From contig NZ_CABUOD010000012.1 in NCBI RefSeq assembly GCF_902493135.1, positions 48,213-112,212 of the forward strand: DNA of 64,000 nt, written 5' to 3'. The translations under genes and the position numbers were made by a program. The notes below the pieces were generated by a model that saw only the letters and a list, made by a program, of their open reading frames with translations, did not search any database and had not been told where the DNA came from. This document shows, piece after piece, positions 1 through 8,543 of the stretch. Position 1 is the stretch's first letter. The number at the start of each line of letters is the position of its first letter. The DNA is from an uncultured Parabacteroides sp. Its GTDB lineage: Bacteria; Bacteroidota; Bacteroidia; Bacteroidales; Tannerellaceae.

Positions 1-2
1 CT

Positions 3-779
3 CCCGCCAATATCCCCGAATACCCGGATATTCCCGGTTACCAGCCCTACCCGGAAGAGACGCCGGCGGAACAACCGCAGGAAAGTCCCCTGCCTCCTGA
101 CAATACGATCCCGCCCCCCCCACCGGAAGAATACAGTCCCGATGACGGAGGGGGCAACATGCCGCCGCCAGCGCCTTTCACGCCGCCGGCAAACATTCCG
201 GTAGGGCCGAAGCGTTCGCCTTACGAGGCATACGAAGTCGCCCTGCTGCGCTACATCGTGCGTTATGGCGAACGTATCCTGTTCCAATATACGGACGAAG
301 AGACGAACGAGGATGTCGTGATCCGCGTTTCCGAATATATCCGTTCCGAGCTGGAACGCGACGACCTGACCTTTTATACTCCGCTCTTCAAGAGTATGAT
401 GGATGAAGCGGCCGATCGCTGCCGGTCCGAAGGGTTCATCGCGAACCGGTATTTCCTCGCCCATCCCGACCCGAACGTGAGCCGCCTTGCCGCCAACCTG
501 ATCAGCGAAAAATATCAGCTCAGCAAGTATCACACCAAATATCGGGAACTGGAACAGGAAGAAGACAAACTCGACCAACTGGTAATCCGGGAACTGTATG
601 CTTTCAAAGATGCCTATATCCTCTCGCAAATCAAAGAGATACAGGCACAGATCAAAAGCATGCAAAACAACGGAGACATGGAACAGGTTTTCGAGCTGAT
701 GAAAAAGCTCACGCGCCTGAATGAAATAAAGAATGTATTAAGTAAAGAATTGGGAGAAAGAATCATATTAAAAATGTAA
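3..779 (+). CDS. dnaG: DNA primase, C-terminal part (5' end outside window)
   Basis: Only the C-terminal 258 codons are present; the frame is open from base 3. It begins with a proline-rich linker (about residues 1-60 of the visible part), followed by a helical region ending in LNEIKNVL..ELGERIILKM, the pattern of the helicase-binding C-terminal domain of Bacteroidetes DnaG. The primase makes RNA primers at the replication fork, and this domain docks on DnaB helicase. The zinc-binding and TOPRIM catalytic domains lie outside the window. The stop codon overlaps the next start by one base (TAATG), suggesting translational coupling with the ABC transporter genes. The internal ATG at 159 is not a real start because coding continues upstream of it. 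Confidence 0.85.
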   Translation, partial: PANIPEYPDIPGYQPYPEETPAEQPQESPLPPDNTIPPPPPEEYSPDDGGGNMPPPAPFTPPANIPVGPKRSPYEAYEVALLRYIVRYGERILFQYTDEETNEDVVIRVSEYIRSELERDDLTFYTPLFKSMMDEAADRCRSEGFIANRYFLAHPDPNVSRLAANLISEKYQLSKYHTKYRELEQEEDKLDQLVIRELYAFKDAYILSQIKEIQAQIKSMQNNGDMEQVFELMKKLTRLNEIKNVLSKELGERIILKM

Positions 780-1711
780 TGCCTATGAACTTTTTAGAAA
801 CGGAAGACGTGGTAAAGCAATACGCCAACCACCTCGCCCTCAACAAGGTCAGCATCCAGGTTCCCGAGGGGAAAGTCTTCGGGTTATTAGGGCCGAACGG
901 AGCCGGCAAGACCACGCTGATCCGTATCATCAACCGCATCACGGCCCCCGACAGCGGCCTTGTCCGTTTTAACGGACGCGAGTTCCAGCCGGAAGATATC
1001 TACCAGATCGGTTACCTGCCGGAAGAACGCGGACTGTATAAAAAAATGAAAGTCGGCGAACAAGCCATCTACCTGGCACAGCTCAAAGGACTCTCCTACC
1101 AGGAAGCCCGCACACGGTTGATACGCTGGTTCGAAAAATTCGATATCATGCCCTGGTGGAACAAGAAACTCGAAGAGTTGTCCAAAGGAATGCAGCAGAA
1201 AGTACAGTTCATCATCACCATCATCCACGAACCGAAGCTGCTGATCTTCGACGAACCGTTCAGCGGATTCGACCCCGTAAATGCCGAATTGCTGAAAAAA
1301 GAAATCCTCGAACTGAAAGATGCCGGACACACGATCATCTTTTCCACGCACAACATGTCGTCCGTTGAAGAAATTTGTGACAATATCGCTTTGATCAACC
1401 GTTCGCAAGTTGTGCTCTCCGGCAATGTGACAGAAGTGAAAAGCCGTTTCCGGACAAACAATTTCACCATCCGTTTCCATACCGAATCAGGGAAGTTGCA
1501 GCCTATCCCGGAAATGTTCAGCCTGCTGACGGAGAAAGACCTGGCCGGAACAAGCGAAGTGCGCATCCATAAAGAGCCGGGGATTACCAACTCCGCACTT
1601 CTTTCCGCATTGGCGGGACAGACTGAGATCATCTCCTTCACGGAAGAGATCCCTTCGATGAACGACATATTTATTAACACCGTCTCCGGTACAAATACCA
1701 CGCAAGCATGA
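779..1711 (+). CDS. ABC transporter ATP-binding protein (ABC-2/NatA type)
   Basis: A 310-residue ABC ATPase. Visible motifs are Walker A GPNGAGKT (residues 38-45), signature LSKGMQQK (about 134), Walker B LLIFDEP (about 155) and the switch histidine in STHNMSS. The extra C-terminal region of roughly 90 residues is typical of NatA/CcmA-like ATPases that pair with ABC-2 permeases. It energises the permease encoded next, whose start overlaps this stop (ATGA). The start at 779 overlaps the dnaG stop; a second ATG at 785 is possible. The substrate cannot be told from sequence; sodium or drug export is known for NatAB relatives. Confidence 0.85.
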   Translation: MPMNFLETEDVVKQYANHLALNKVSIQVPEGKVFGLLGPNGAGKTTLIRIINRITAPDSGLVRFNGREFQPEDIYQIGYLPEERGLYKKMKVGEQAIYLAQLKGLSYQEARTRLIRWFEKFDIMPWWNKKLEELSKGMQQKVQFIITIIHEPKLLIFDEPFSGFDPVNAELLKKEILELKDAGHTIIFSTHNMSSVEEICDNIALINRSQVVLSGNVTEVKSRFRTNNFTIRFHTESGKLQPIPEMFSLLTEKDLAGTSEVRIHKEPGITNSALLSALAGQTEIISFTEEIPSMNDIFINTVSGTNTTQA

Positions 1712-3027
1712 ATAAGATAGGACTTATAATAAAAAGAGAATACCTCCGCCGTGTCAGCAAAAAATCGTTTCTGTTGCTGACATTCCTGACGCCGTTCCTG
1801 TTTGCCGCCCTCGTGTTCGTCCCGCTTTGGTTATCCACTATCAAAGGAGATGATGCCAAGCAGGTGGCAATCATCGATACGACAGGCAAATACGCCCCGC
1901 TGTTCAAAGATACGGAAGAATACACTTTCATCACCGAAAAAGGTTCCAGCCTGGAAGAATATCGTAAAAATCCGGATAAGGAAATATTCGCTTTCCTGAA
2001 TATCACAGACGATTTGCTGCAAAATCCGACCGCCGCAACGCTCTATTCGCAGAAACAGATTCCGATGGGATTGAAAAACACGATCGACAAAACGCTGTCC
2101 GAATACCTGAAAGACGAGAAACTCGCCTCTTACAATATCGACAACCTGAAACAGATCATCGAGGACAGTAAGATCGATTTCAACATCAAGACCATCAAAT
2201 GGGACGAAGACGGAAGCGAGAAAAGCACTTCGGCCGAAGTCGCCTCTATCTTGGGTATGATATTGACATTCATCATCTATATGTTTATTATCATGTACGG
2301 AGCGATGGTTATGCAGGGAGTGATGGAAGAAAAGACGAACCGCATCATCGAAGTGATGATTTCGTCCGTCAAGCCGTTCGACCTGATGATGGGAAAAATC
2401 ATCGGCATCGGTTTCGTCGGCCTGACACAGGTATTCCTGTGGGGAATCCTGACAACCGTTTTGGTATCGGGAAGCCTTTTCTTTTTCGGTGGCAGCACGT
2501 CGCCTGAAGACATGATGACAGCACAGATGGCGGCACAAGGTGTGGGCGATGTGGCTGCCGGTTCATCCAATATCAGCATCCAGGTGCAGGAAATCATCAA
2601 TTCGATCAACTTCGGGATGATCGGCATCTGCTTCGTTCTTTATTTTATCGGAGGTTATTTGCTGTATGCAGCTCTATTCGCCGCTATCGGAAGTGCCCTG
2701 GAACAGCAGGAAGACACCCAGCAGTTCATGACTCCGATCATGCTTTTGATGGCGTTCAGCTTGTATGCCGGAATCTACAGCATGAATAATCCCGACGGCC
2801 CGCTGGCCTTCTGGTGTTCGATGATTCCGTTTACCTCCCCTATCGTGATGATGGTCCGCTTGCCGTTCGACATTCCGGTATGGGAATTGGCGCTTTCGTT
2901 TGCCTTGCTGTTTGTCACATCCATACTTATCGTCTGGTTCTCGGCCAAAATCTACCGTGTAGGTATCCTGATGTACGGTAAGAAACCGAGCATCAAGGAG
3001 ATGATTAAATGGGTAAAATATAAATAA
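1708..3027 (+). CDS. ABC transporter permease (ABC-2/NatB type)
   Basis: A 439-residue integral membrane protein with the ABC-2 permease layout: a first membrane helix (about residues 20-42), a long extracytoplasmic domain (about 45-180), then five or so further helices. The segment MQGVMEEKTNRIIEVMISSV after the second helix is characteristic of NatB-like permeases. It overlaps the upstream ATPase by four bases, so the two form an exporter operon. A strong hairpin with flanking A and T runs follows at 3036-3075. Substrate unknown. Confidence 0.83.
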   Translation: MNKIGLIIKREYLRRVSKKSFLLLTFLTPFLFAALVFVPLWLSTIKGDDAKQVAIIDTTGKYAPLFKDTEEYTFITEKGSSLEEYRKNPDKEIFAFLNITDDLLQNPTAATLYSQKQIPMGLKNTIDKTLSEYLKDEKLASYNIDNLKQIIEDSKIDFNIKTIKWDEDGSEKSTSAEVASILGMILTFIIYMFIIMYGAMVMQGVMEEKTNRIIEVMISSVKPFDLMMGKIIGIGFVGLTQVFLWGILTTVLVSGSLFFFGGSTSPEDMMTAQMAAQGVGDVAAGSSNISIQVQEIINSINFGMIGICFVLYFIGGYLLYAALFAAIGSALEQQEDTQQFMTPIMLLMAFSLYAGIYSMNNPDGPLAFWCSMIPFTSPIVMMVRLPFDIPVWELALSFALLFVTSILIVWFSAKIYRVGILMYGKKPSIKEMIKWVKYK

Positions 3028-3035
3028 CCGGATAT

Positions 3036-3075
3036 AAAAAAGGTTCGTCACTCAAAAGAATGACGAACCTTTTTT
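3036..3075. terminator. Bidirectional terminator
   Basis: Arms AGGTTCGTCA (3041-3050) and TGACGAACCT (3061-3070) form a perfect 10-bp stem with a 10-base loop, with five A before and five T after. It can end transcription of the exporter operon on the plus strand and of the tRNA genes on the minus strand. Confidence 0.85.
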
Positions 3076-3076
3076 G

Positions 3077-3147
3077 TTGTTCAACCAGGACTCGAACCTG
3101 GACTAACAGGACCAGAATCTGTTGTGCTGCCATTACACCATTGAACA
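3077..3147 (-). tRNA. tRNA-Gln (CTG anticodon), copy 1
   Basis: On the minus strand the sequence folds as a 71-nt cloverleaf. The acceptor stem is TGTTCAA/TTGAACA with discriminator A. The anticodon loop is TTCTGGT, giving anticodon CTG (reads CAG, glutamine). The T-arm is CCAGG-TTCGAGT-CCTGG. No CCA is encoded. The last anticodon-stem pair is an A-C mismatch. It lies downstream of a near-identical copy and shares its promoter. Confidence 0.9.
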
Positions 3148-3182
3148 ATGTGTTTCTGACTAAGGGATTTATTTATTTTTTG

Positions 3183-3253
3183 TTGTTCAACCAAGACTCG
3201 AACTTGGACTAACAGGACCAGAATCTGTTGTGCTGCCATTACACCATTGAACA
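3183..3253 (-). tRNA. tRNA-Gln (CTG anticodon), copy 2
   Basis: Same 71-nt cloverleaf and CTG anticodon as the copy at 3077-3147. It differs in the T-stem, which reads CCAAG/CTTGG instead of CCAGG/CCTGG. That is a paired change that keeps the helix intact. It is the promoter-proximal copy of the tandem. Confidence 0.9.
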
Positions 3254-3286
3254 ATTTCAAACAACTAACTCCCTTGTTTGCGAGTG

Positions 3287-3317
3287 CAAAAGTACATACT
3301 TTTTCAAAACAAACAAA
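3287..3317 (-). promoter_or_regulatory. Promoter of the tRNA-Gln pair
   Basis: On the minus strand a TTTG (3314-3317) is followed after exactly 19 bases by TACTTTTG (3287-3294). This matches the Bacteroidetes consensus TTTG-N19-TAnnTTTG. The first tRNA begins 34 bases further on. Confidence 0.65.
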
Positions 3318-3432
3318 CGATACGGTAATTTTTTTTCATTAATAAACTTTTTTCTTTTCCTGCTTGTTTTGATTTTGCAAGTATATACATATATTAATAG
3401 GAGGAAATCACCCACATAATAAATATAAGAAG

Positions 3433-3440
3433 TATATTTG
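3433..3440 (+). promoter_or_regulatory. -7 element upstream of rsfS-ftsH
   Basis: TATATTTG fits TAnnTTTG and sits 30 bases before the rsfS start. No clear -33 TTTG is present at the expected spacing. Confidence 0.5.
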
Positions 3441-3470
3441 CGACTTCGAATATTACTCAATAAAAAATAG

Positions 3471-3830
3471 ATGGATCAAACAGAAGCATTAGTTAAAACG
3501 ATTGTAGAAGGCCTACAGGAAAAAAAAGGTAAAAACATTGTAACCGTAGACTTAACCCAATTATCCGGCTCGATCTGCCAATATATGATAATCTGCGAAG
3601 GAAGCACTCCTACCCAGGTTTCCGCATTGTCTGATTCGGCTTGGGATTTTGCTCATCGCCGGGCAGGTGAAAAACCGCTTTCGATAGATGGAGCACAGCG
3701 TGCCGAATGGATAGGGATGGACTATGGCACGGTTCTTGTACACATATTTTTACCGGAACTTCGCGAGTTTTACAATCTGGAAAATCTTTGGTCGGATGCC
3801 AAAGTGACTCAGATTGCCGATCTCGACTGA
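3471..3830 (+). CDS. rsfS: Ribosomal silencing factor RsfS (Iojap family)
   Basis: A 119-residue Iojap/RsfS-family protein of normal length. The core (VDLTQLSGSICQYMIICEG followed later by AEWIGMDYGTVLVHIF) is the recognisable pattern. RsfS binds ribosomal protein L14 on the large subunit and blocks subunit joining when nutrients are scarce. The stop is 34 bases before ftsH and both share the upstream promoter region, so the two are probably co-transcribed. Confidence 0.9.
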   Translation: MDQTEALVKTIVEGLQEKKGKNIVTVDLTQLSGSICQYMIICEGSTPTQVSALSDSAWDFAHRRAGEKPLSIDGAQRAEWIGMDYGTVLVHIFLPELREFYNLENLWSDAKVTQIADLD

Positions 3831-3864
3831 TGACCGATCTTACATAGTATAGAGATAATCATAT

Positions 3865-5859
3865 ATGGAAAATAAAAACGACATGTTCAACAAAGCACCG
3901 AAGAATAATAAGCAAAAGATGTTCAAGTTTAATCTTTATTGGATGTACGGGCTCATCTTTATCATGCTTTTTGCTTTGTATCTGACAAACGACTCTTCGG
4001 CATCTAAAGAATTAGGCTGGACCGAGTTCCAGAAATTAGCGCAGGAAAACGTATTCGACCGGATGGTCGTCTACAACAAAAAGAATCTGGTTGAAGCAAC
4101 CGTAAAAGACGGACGGAAAGGTCTGGTGTTCAGGAAAGACAGTGTGGCATTGGGCACAAACCCGAAAGTGTATGTCAAAATACCGTCGGCCGATAAATTC
4201 TCGGACTTCTATGACAAAGCCGTTGCCGATAATCATATCACTACGCAGGTCAGTTTTGAAGAAGGCGATGATGCGATCTGGAATTTCCTTGTTTCGTTCG
4301 GTCCGATCCTGTTGATCATCGTCGTGTGGATATTCCTGATGCGGCGCATGTCAGGCGGCACAAGCGGCGGTCCCGGCGGAGTATTCAGTGTGGGAAAGGC
4401 AAAAGCACAGCTTTTCGATAAAGACAACGACCGGAAAGTGACATTCAAGGATGTCGCCGGCCTTGCAGAAGCAAAACAGGAGGTGGAAGAGATCGTTTCC
4501 TTCTTGAAAAGTCCCGAAAAATATACGGAATTAGGAGGTAAAATACCTAAAGGCGCCTTACTCGTAGGCCCTCCAGGAACCGGTAAGACTTTATTGGCCA
4601 AGGCTGTAGCCGGAGAAGCCGACGTTCCGTTCTTCTCCCTGTCCGGTTCGGACTTCGTAGAAATGTTCGTCGGCGTAGGTGCTTCCCGCGTACGTGACCT
4701 GTTCCGCCAGGCAAAAGAGAAAGCTCCTTGTATCGTATTCATCGACGAGATCGATGCCGTCGGCCGTGCCCGTGGCAAAAATGTAAACATGAACAGCAAC
4801 GATGAACGTGAAAACACGTTGAACCAGTTGCTTACGGAAATGGACGGTTTCGGCTCCAACAGCGGTGTGATCATCCTGGCCGCCACGAACCGTGCCGACA
4901 TCCTGGATAAGGCGTTGCTTCGTGCCGGACGTTTCGACCGTCAGATTCACGTGGAACTGCCCGACCTGAACGAGCGTAAGGAGATATTCGGAGTACATCT
5001 GCGTCCGATCAAAATCGACGAAAGCGTCGATGCCGAATTCCTGGCACGCCAGACTCCCGGTTTCTCCGGAGCCGATATTGCCAATGTCTGCAACGAAGCC
5101 GCTTTGATTGCCGCCCGTAGCGGTAAAAAGTTTGTCCAGAAAGAAGACTTCATGAATGCGGTCGACCGTATCGTCGGAGGTCTGGAGAAACGCACTAAAA
5201 TAACGACTGCGGATGAGCGCCAATGCATAGCCAACCATGAGGCGGGCCATGCCACCTTGAGCTGGCTGCTGGAACATGCCAATCCGTTGGTTAAAGTCAC
5301 GATCGTTCCGCGAGGCAAGGCATTAGGCGCCGCCTGGTATCTGCCGGAAGAACGTCAGATTACCACCCGCGAACAATTGCTGGACGAAATGTGCGCTACC
5401 CTCGGCGGCCGTGCTGCCGAAGAACTTTTCTTGGGAAAAATCTCTACCGGAGCATCCAATGACCTCGAACGGGTGACCAAACAGGCTTACGCGATGGTCG
5501 TCTATTTCGGTATGAGCGACCGTCTGCCGAACTTGAACTACTACGATTCAAGCGGACAGGACTGGGGCTTCACCAAACCGTACAGCGAAGAAACAGCCCG
5601 GATGATCGACCAGGAAGTACAGGCCATTATCAACGAACAATACGAACGGGCCAAAAGCATCCTGAAAGAATACGCGTCGGGCCACAACATGCTGGCCCAG
5701 GTATTGCTGGAACGGGAAGTAATCTATACGGAAGATGTCGAACATATCTTCGGTAAGCGTGCTTGGGTTTCCCGCTCGGAAGAGATCCTGGAATTGCAAG
5801 AAAAAGCAAACGGTAAAAAAGCCGAAGAAGCGAATGTTGCCGAAGCCGACAAGCAGTAA
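3865..5859 (+). CDS. ftsH: ATP-dependent zinc metalloprotease FtsH
   Basis: A 664-residue membrane protease. Two membrane helices (about residues 24-42 and 140-158) flank a periplasmic domain. The AAA module has Walker A GPPGTGKT (about 235-242) and Walker B IVFIDEID, and the SRH-type segment ATNRADILDKALLRAGRFDR is present. The zinc site is HEAGH (about 458-462). FtsH forms a hexamer in the inner membrane and degrades misfolded membrane proteins and selected regulators. The C-terminal tail is acidic and alanine-rich, as often in Bacteroidetes. A strong hairpin terminator follows. Confidence 0.97.
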   Translation: MENKNDMFNKAPKNNKQKMFKFNLYWMYGLIFIMLFALYLTNDSSASKELGWTEFQKLAQENVFDRMVVYNKKNLVEATVKDGRKGLVFRKDSVALGTNPKVYVKIPSADKFSDFYDKAVADNHITTQVSFEEGDDAIWNFLVSFGPILLIIVVWIFLMRRMSGGTSGGPGGVFSVGKAKAQLFDKDNDRKVTFKDVAGLAEAKQEVEEIVSFLKSPEKYTELGGKIPKGALLVGPPGTGKTLLAKAVAGEADVPFFSLSGSDFVEMFVGVGASRVRDLFRQAKEKAPCIVFIDEIDAVGRARGKNVNMNSNDERENTLNQLLTEMDGFGSNSGVIILAATNRADILDKALLRAGRFDRQIHVELPDLNERKEIFGVHLRPIKIDESVDAEFLARQTPGFSGADIANVCNEAALIAARSGKKFVQKEDFMNAVDRIVGGLEKRTKITTADERQCIANHEAGHATLSWLLEHANPLVKVTIVPRGKALGAAWYLPEERQITTREQLLDEMCATLGGRAAEELFLGKISTGASNDLERVTKQAYAMVVYFGMSDRLPNLNYYDSSGQDWGFTKPYSEETARMIDQEVQAIINEQYERAKSILKEYASGHNMLAQVLLEREVIYTEDVEHIFGKRAWVSRSEEILELQEKANGKKAEEANVAEADKQ

Positions 5860-5878
5860 CATGACGCGAACAAATAAT

Positions 5879-5928
5879 AATTCCATGCCCACGAATTTTG
5901 AAACAGATGGGCATGGAATTTATTTTTT
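5879..5928 (+). terminator. Terminator after ftsH
   Basis: A 13-bp perfect inverted repeat (5879-5891 with 5908-5920) with a 16-base loop is followed by a T-rich tract. It separates rsfS-ftsH from cdsA. Confidence 0.85.
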
Positions 5929-5931
5929 ACG

Positions 5932-5939
5932 TATATTTG
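5932..5939 (+). promoter_or_regulatory. -7 element of cdsA
   Basis: TATATTTG lies right after the ftsH terminator and 34 bases before the proposed TTG start of cdsA, a usual Bacteroidetes leader length. Confidence 0.55.
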
Positions 5940-5973
5940 TACCTGAATAAATCAATAAAAAAACACTATCATC

Positions 5974-6807
5974 TTGAAAAATTTGATTATACGGGCGTTA
6001 ACCGGCATTATATTCGTCGTGGTACTGGTCAGTGCCATTTGTATCCATCCGATTTTTTTCCTCATTCTTTTTTGTATCATAACGGGATTGACCCTTTGGG
6101 AATTCGGTGGTCTGGTCAAGCATTATGAAAATGCGAATCTGCAACGGGCCGTGAATGTGCTCGGAGGAGTATATCTGTTTATCGCCACCTTCGTTTATGC
6201 AAACGGGTTGACGGACGGAAAGATCTTCCTCCCCTATCTGCTATTTATCATGTTGACAATGATAGCCGAACTCTACTATAAGGCTCCGAACCCGATCAAC
6301 AACTGGGCATTTACGCTCTTTGCCCAGGTTTATTGTGCCGGCTCCTTCTCCATGCTGAACTTCATCGGTGCAGAGCCGGGAACACCCGGTGTCATGAGCT
6401 ACACGCCGCTCTTCATCATGGCGATCTTTATTTTTGTCTGGTTGGACGATACCGGAGCCTATCTGGTCGGCTCCCTGATCGGAAAAAGGAAATTATTTGA
6501 ACGGATTTCTCCCAAGAAATCATGGGAAGGTTTTTTTGGCGGATTGATCCTCGTTTTGGCTTCCTCGCAGGCATTCGCCTGGTACGCCCCAGAAATAAGC
6601 CGGCTTAATTGGTTGGGGCTGGCAGCAACAGTCATCCTGTTCGGGACTTGGGGAGACTTGATCGAATCCCTGCTGAAACGTACGCTCGGAGTAAAAGACT
6701 CCGGCAATGTATTGCCGGGCCACGGAGGAATGCTGGACCGCTTCGACAGCGTTATGCTGGCTGTTCCGGCCAGCTACATCTATATCGAACTCTTCATTCG
6801 AAATTAA
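5974..6807 (+). CDS. cdsA: Phosphatidate cytidylyltransferase
   Basis: A 277-residue polytopic membrane enzyme that makes CDP-diacylglycerol from CTP and phosphatidic acid, the branch point for phospholipids. The family signature is visible near the C-terminus (LKRTLGVKDSGNVLPGHGG followed by LDRFDS), as is the upstream DDTGAYLVGSLIGKRKLFERISPKKSWEG pattern in parts. The start appears to be TTG at 5974: no in-frame ATG lies close upstream, and the protein then begins with the usual hydrophobic helix. The 3' end overlaps the convergent PorT-like gene by 14 bases. Confidence 0.9.
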   Translation: MKNLIIRALTGIIFVVVLVSAICIHPIFFLILFCIITGLTLWEFGGLVKHYENANLQRAVNVLGGVYLFIATFVYANGLTDGKIFLPYLLFIMLTMIAELYYKAPNPINNWAFTLFAQVYCAGSFSMLNFIGAEPGTPGVMSYTPLFIMAIFIFVWLDDTGAYLVGSLIGKRKLFERISPKKSWEGFFGGLILVLASSQAFAWYAPEISRLNWLGLAATVILFGTWGDLIESLLKRTLGVKDSGNVLPGHGGMLDRFDSVMLAVPASYIYIELFIRN

Positions 6808-7528
6808 AGGTGAGCGTCACCATCCGGGAAGTCGCTTTGGACAGGGAGCTCGGATATTTGATCAAATCCTGGTCTGTCAGGTCACCCCGGTCTTTCTCCA
6901 GCAGGTCTACCAGACCGAAACTGAACTTAAGTTCCGGACATAATTTGAAAAACGGAAGATAAATATCACATCCGATACCGAACTCGACACCGAAATCCGT
7001 TCCTTTCAACAGGATCGGATTTCCTTTTTTACGCCCCAAGTCGAAAGCGCCGTAAATACCTCCGATCAGATAAGGACGATAGTTATTCACGCGAAAAGCG
7101 CTATACTTCACATCGAGCGGAAACGTCAGGTAGTTGGAACGGACGGAAGTGGAATACATGCTTACCACCGGATTTTCATCCGTTCCCTCCATCCCTTCCA
7201 TTTCAGGACGACGGAACACAAATTTCTTGTCACCGAAGTGGATCGTCGGCGTAAAACGCAGGTTGAAATATGGATTCAGGTACATATCCCCGATAACCCC
7301 GACACTAAAACCCGGCGAATAGCTCGGAATCTCGGCATACCAGGTTTCACCGTTTGTCGCCACACCGGTATTAGTCAATATCAAATCCTGCGCATGCAAA
7401 CCTACATGAAACCCCAGATGGAACCATTTCAAATCCGCATAGGGCTGATTCTTCACCTTTTCTTTCTGCGCCATTACAGCAGTTAAAGACAGAAAGAACA
7501 CACATATGATAAATAGTAGACGTCTCAA
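6794..7528 (-). CDS. PorT-family outer membrane beta-barrel protein
   Basis: A 244-residue protein with a clear signal peptide (MRRLLFIICVFFLSLTAVMA then Q). Alternating aromatic and polar strands follow, ending in F as outer-membrane barrels do. Segments such as WFHLGFHVGLHAQD and NPYFNLRFTPTIHFG resemble PorT, a barrel linked to type IX secretion in Porphyromonas, and the length matches. Its tail overlaps cdsA. PorT homologues also occur in gut Bacteroidales without a full type IX system, so the role here is open. A generic OmpW-like barrel is the alternative. Confidence 0.7.
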   Translation of the reverse strand: MRRLLFIICVFFLSLTAVMAQKEKVKNQPYADLKWFHLGFHVGLHAQDLILTNTGVATNGETWYAEIPSYSPGFSVGVIGDMYLNPYFNLRFTPTIHFGDKKFVFRRPEMEGMEGTDENPVVSMYSTSVRSNYLTFPLDVKYSAFRVNNYRPYLIGGIYGAFDLGRKKGNPILLKGTDFGVEFGIGCDIYLPFFKLCPELKFSFGLVDLLEKDRGDLTDQDLIKYPSSLSKATSRMVTLTFNFE

Positions 7529-7636
7529 TTCTTTTCGTAATTTTGAATTTATAACGGGAAAGAGCCCGACTTATTGCAAAAGAGCATTTATTTGTAAAAA
7601 AAAGGAGGAGTTCTTTTTTTAATTCAAAGAAAGCTC

Positions 7637-7644
7637 TATTTTTG
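7637..7644 (+). promoter_or_regulatory. -7 element of the ferredoxin gene
   Basis: TATTTTTG, 37 bases before the ferredoxin ATG, fits the Bacteroidetes -7 consensus. Confidence 0.55.
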
Positions 7645-7681
7645 CACGAACTAATAGTTATCAATTTAAACGTTTAAAAAA

Positions 7682-7852
7682 ATGGCTTACGTAATTAGTG
7701 ACGATTGTATCGCTTGCGGTACTTGTATTGACGAATGTCCGGTAGGAGCAATTTCAGAAGGCGACAAATACAGCATCGACCCTGAAATGTGTACAGATTG
7801 TGGAACTTGCGCAGATGCTTGTCCTACTGAAGCAATTCATCCGGCAGAATAA
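7682..7852 (+). CDS. 2[4Fe-4S] ferredoxin
   Basis: A 56-residue protein, MAYVISDDCIACGTCIDECP at the start. It carries two CxxCxxCxxxCP motifs (C9-x2-C12-x2-C15-x3-C19 and a second set CTDCGTCADACP), each binding one cubane cluster with a shared crossover cysteine. This is a clostridial-type low-potential electron carrier for anaerobic redox enzymes such as pyruvate:ferredoxin oxidoreductase. It is monocistronic, with its own -7 element and a strong terminator at 7894-7932. Confidence 0.95.
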   Translation: MAYVISDDCIACGTCIDECPVGAISEGDKYSIDPEMCTDCGTCADACPTEAIHPAE

Positions 7853-7893
7853 ACCGCAACATCGATAGGTTTCCTTCAACAGGACCTATAAAG

Positions 7894-7932
7894 ATAAGGG
7901 GCTGTTTCCTTTCGGAACAGCCCCTTATTATT
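7894..7932. terminator. Terminator between ferredoxin and DUF3276 genes
   Basis: Arms AAGGGGCTGTT and AACAGCCCCTT (ending near 7926) form a stem extended by further G-C pairs with a short loop. T-rich sequence follows. It lies between convergent genes and can serve both. Confidence 0.8.
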
Positions 7933-7956
7933 TCCTCATTCTTTGCGCCGGCTCCG

Positions 7957-8331
7957 TCAAAATTCGATATTCAGTTTGATCTCATCCGAGTCGTCTTCCT
8001 GCCGATCTTCATCCGACGCCGTCTCCGCCGGCCTTTCACCGGCTCTACATTGCTTAATGTAACTGATTACATCATTCATTCCATCCATGAACTTGTCAAA
8101 GTCCTCTTTGTACAGGAAAATCTTATGTTTTTCAAAAGAGACCTGCGTACCATTCTTCGGCTGCACCTTTTTACTTTCCGTCACAGCCAGAAACAAATCG
8201 TCCTTCAGATTCTTCTTTACATCCAGATAATAAATTCTTTTTCCTGCTTTAATGGTTTTAGAGTATAAAATCTCTTTGTCACCACCTTCAACCTGCATTT
8301 TCTTCACCGAGTCTTCCATTATAGCAAACAT
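7957..8331 (-). CDS. DUF3276 / PUR-alpha-like nucleic-acid-binding protein
   Basis: A 124-residue protein with one PUR-type domain (SKTIKAGKRIYYLDVKKNLKDD...FLAVTESKK, about residues 23-95) and an acidic disordered tail. The family binds single-stranded DNA or RNA (PUR-alpha, Borrelia BpuR) and is near-universal in Bacteroidetes. The second methionine (MEDSVKK, start at 8319) is an equally likely start. It is convergent with the ferredoxin gene. Confidence 0.8.
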   Translation of the reverse strand: MFAIMEDSVKKMQVEGGDKEILYSKTIKAGKRIYYLDVKKNLKDDLFLAVTESKKVQPKNGTQVSFEKHKIFLYKEDFDKFMDGMNDVISYIKQCRAGERPAETASDEDRQEDDSDEIKLNIEF

Positions 8332-8501
8332 TCGTTAAACACCCACCCTTTTATCATAACTTGCTTCAAATATGTGCATTTTTTTTTAAACAACAACTAT
8401 TTTAACGCATGAAAATGCATATAAAGAATCGGAATATTATGAAATAATAAATAACGCACATAAAATTAAGCGAAGCGGCGAACTTTTATCAAAAGAATGA
8501 C

Positions 8502-8509
8502 TAACTTTG
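8502..8509 (+). promoter_or_regulatory. -7 element of nusB
   Basis: TAACTTTG, 34 bases before the nusB ATG, matches TAnnTTTG. It lies within the 212-base AT-rich gap between the divergent DUF3276 and nusB genes. Confidence 0.55.
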
Positions 8510-8543
8510 CAGCCAAATTTATAACAAGTAGTTCCTTCAAACG

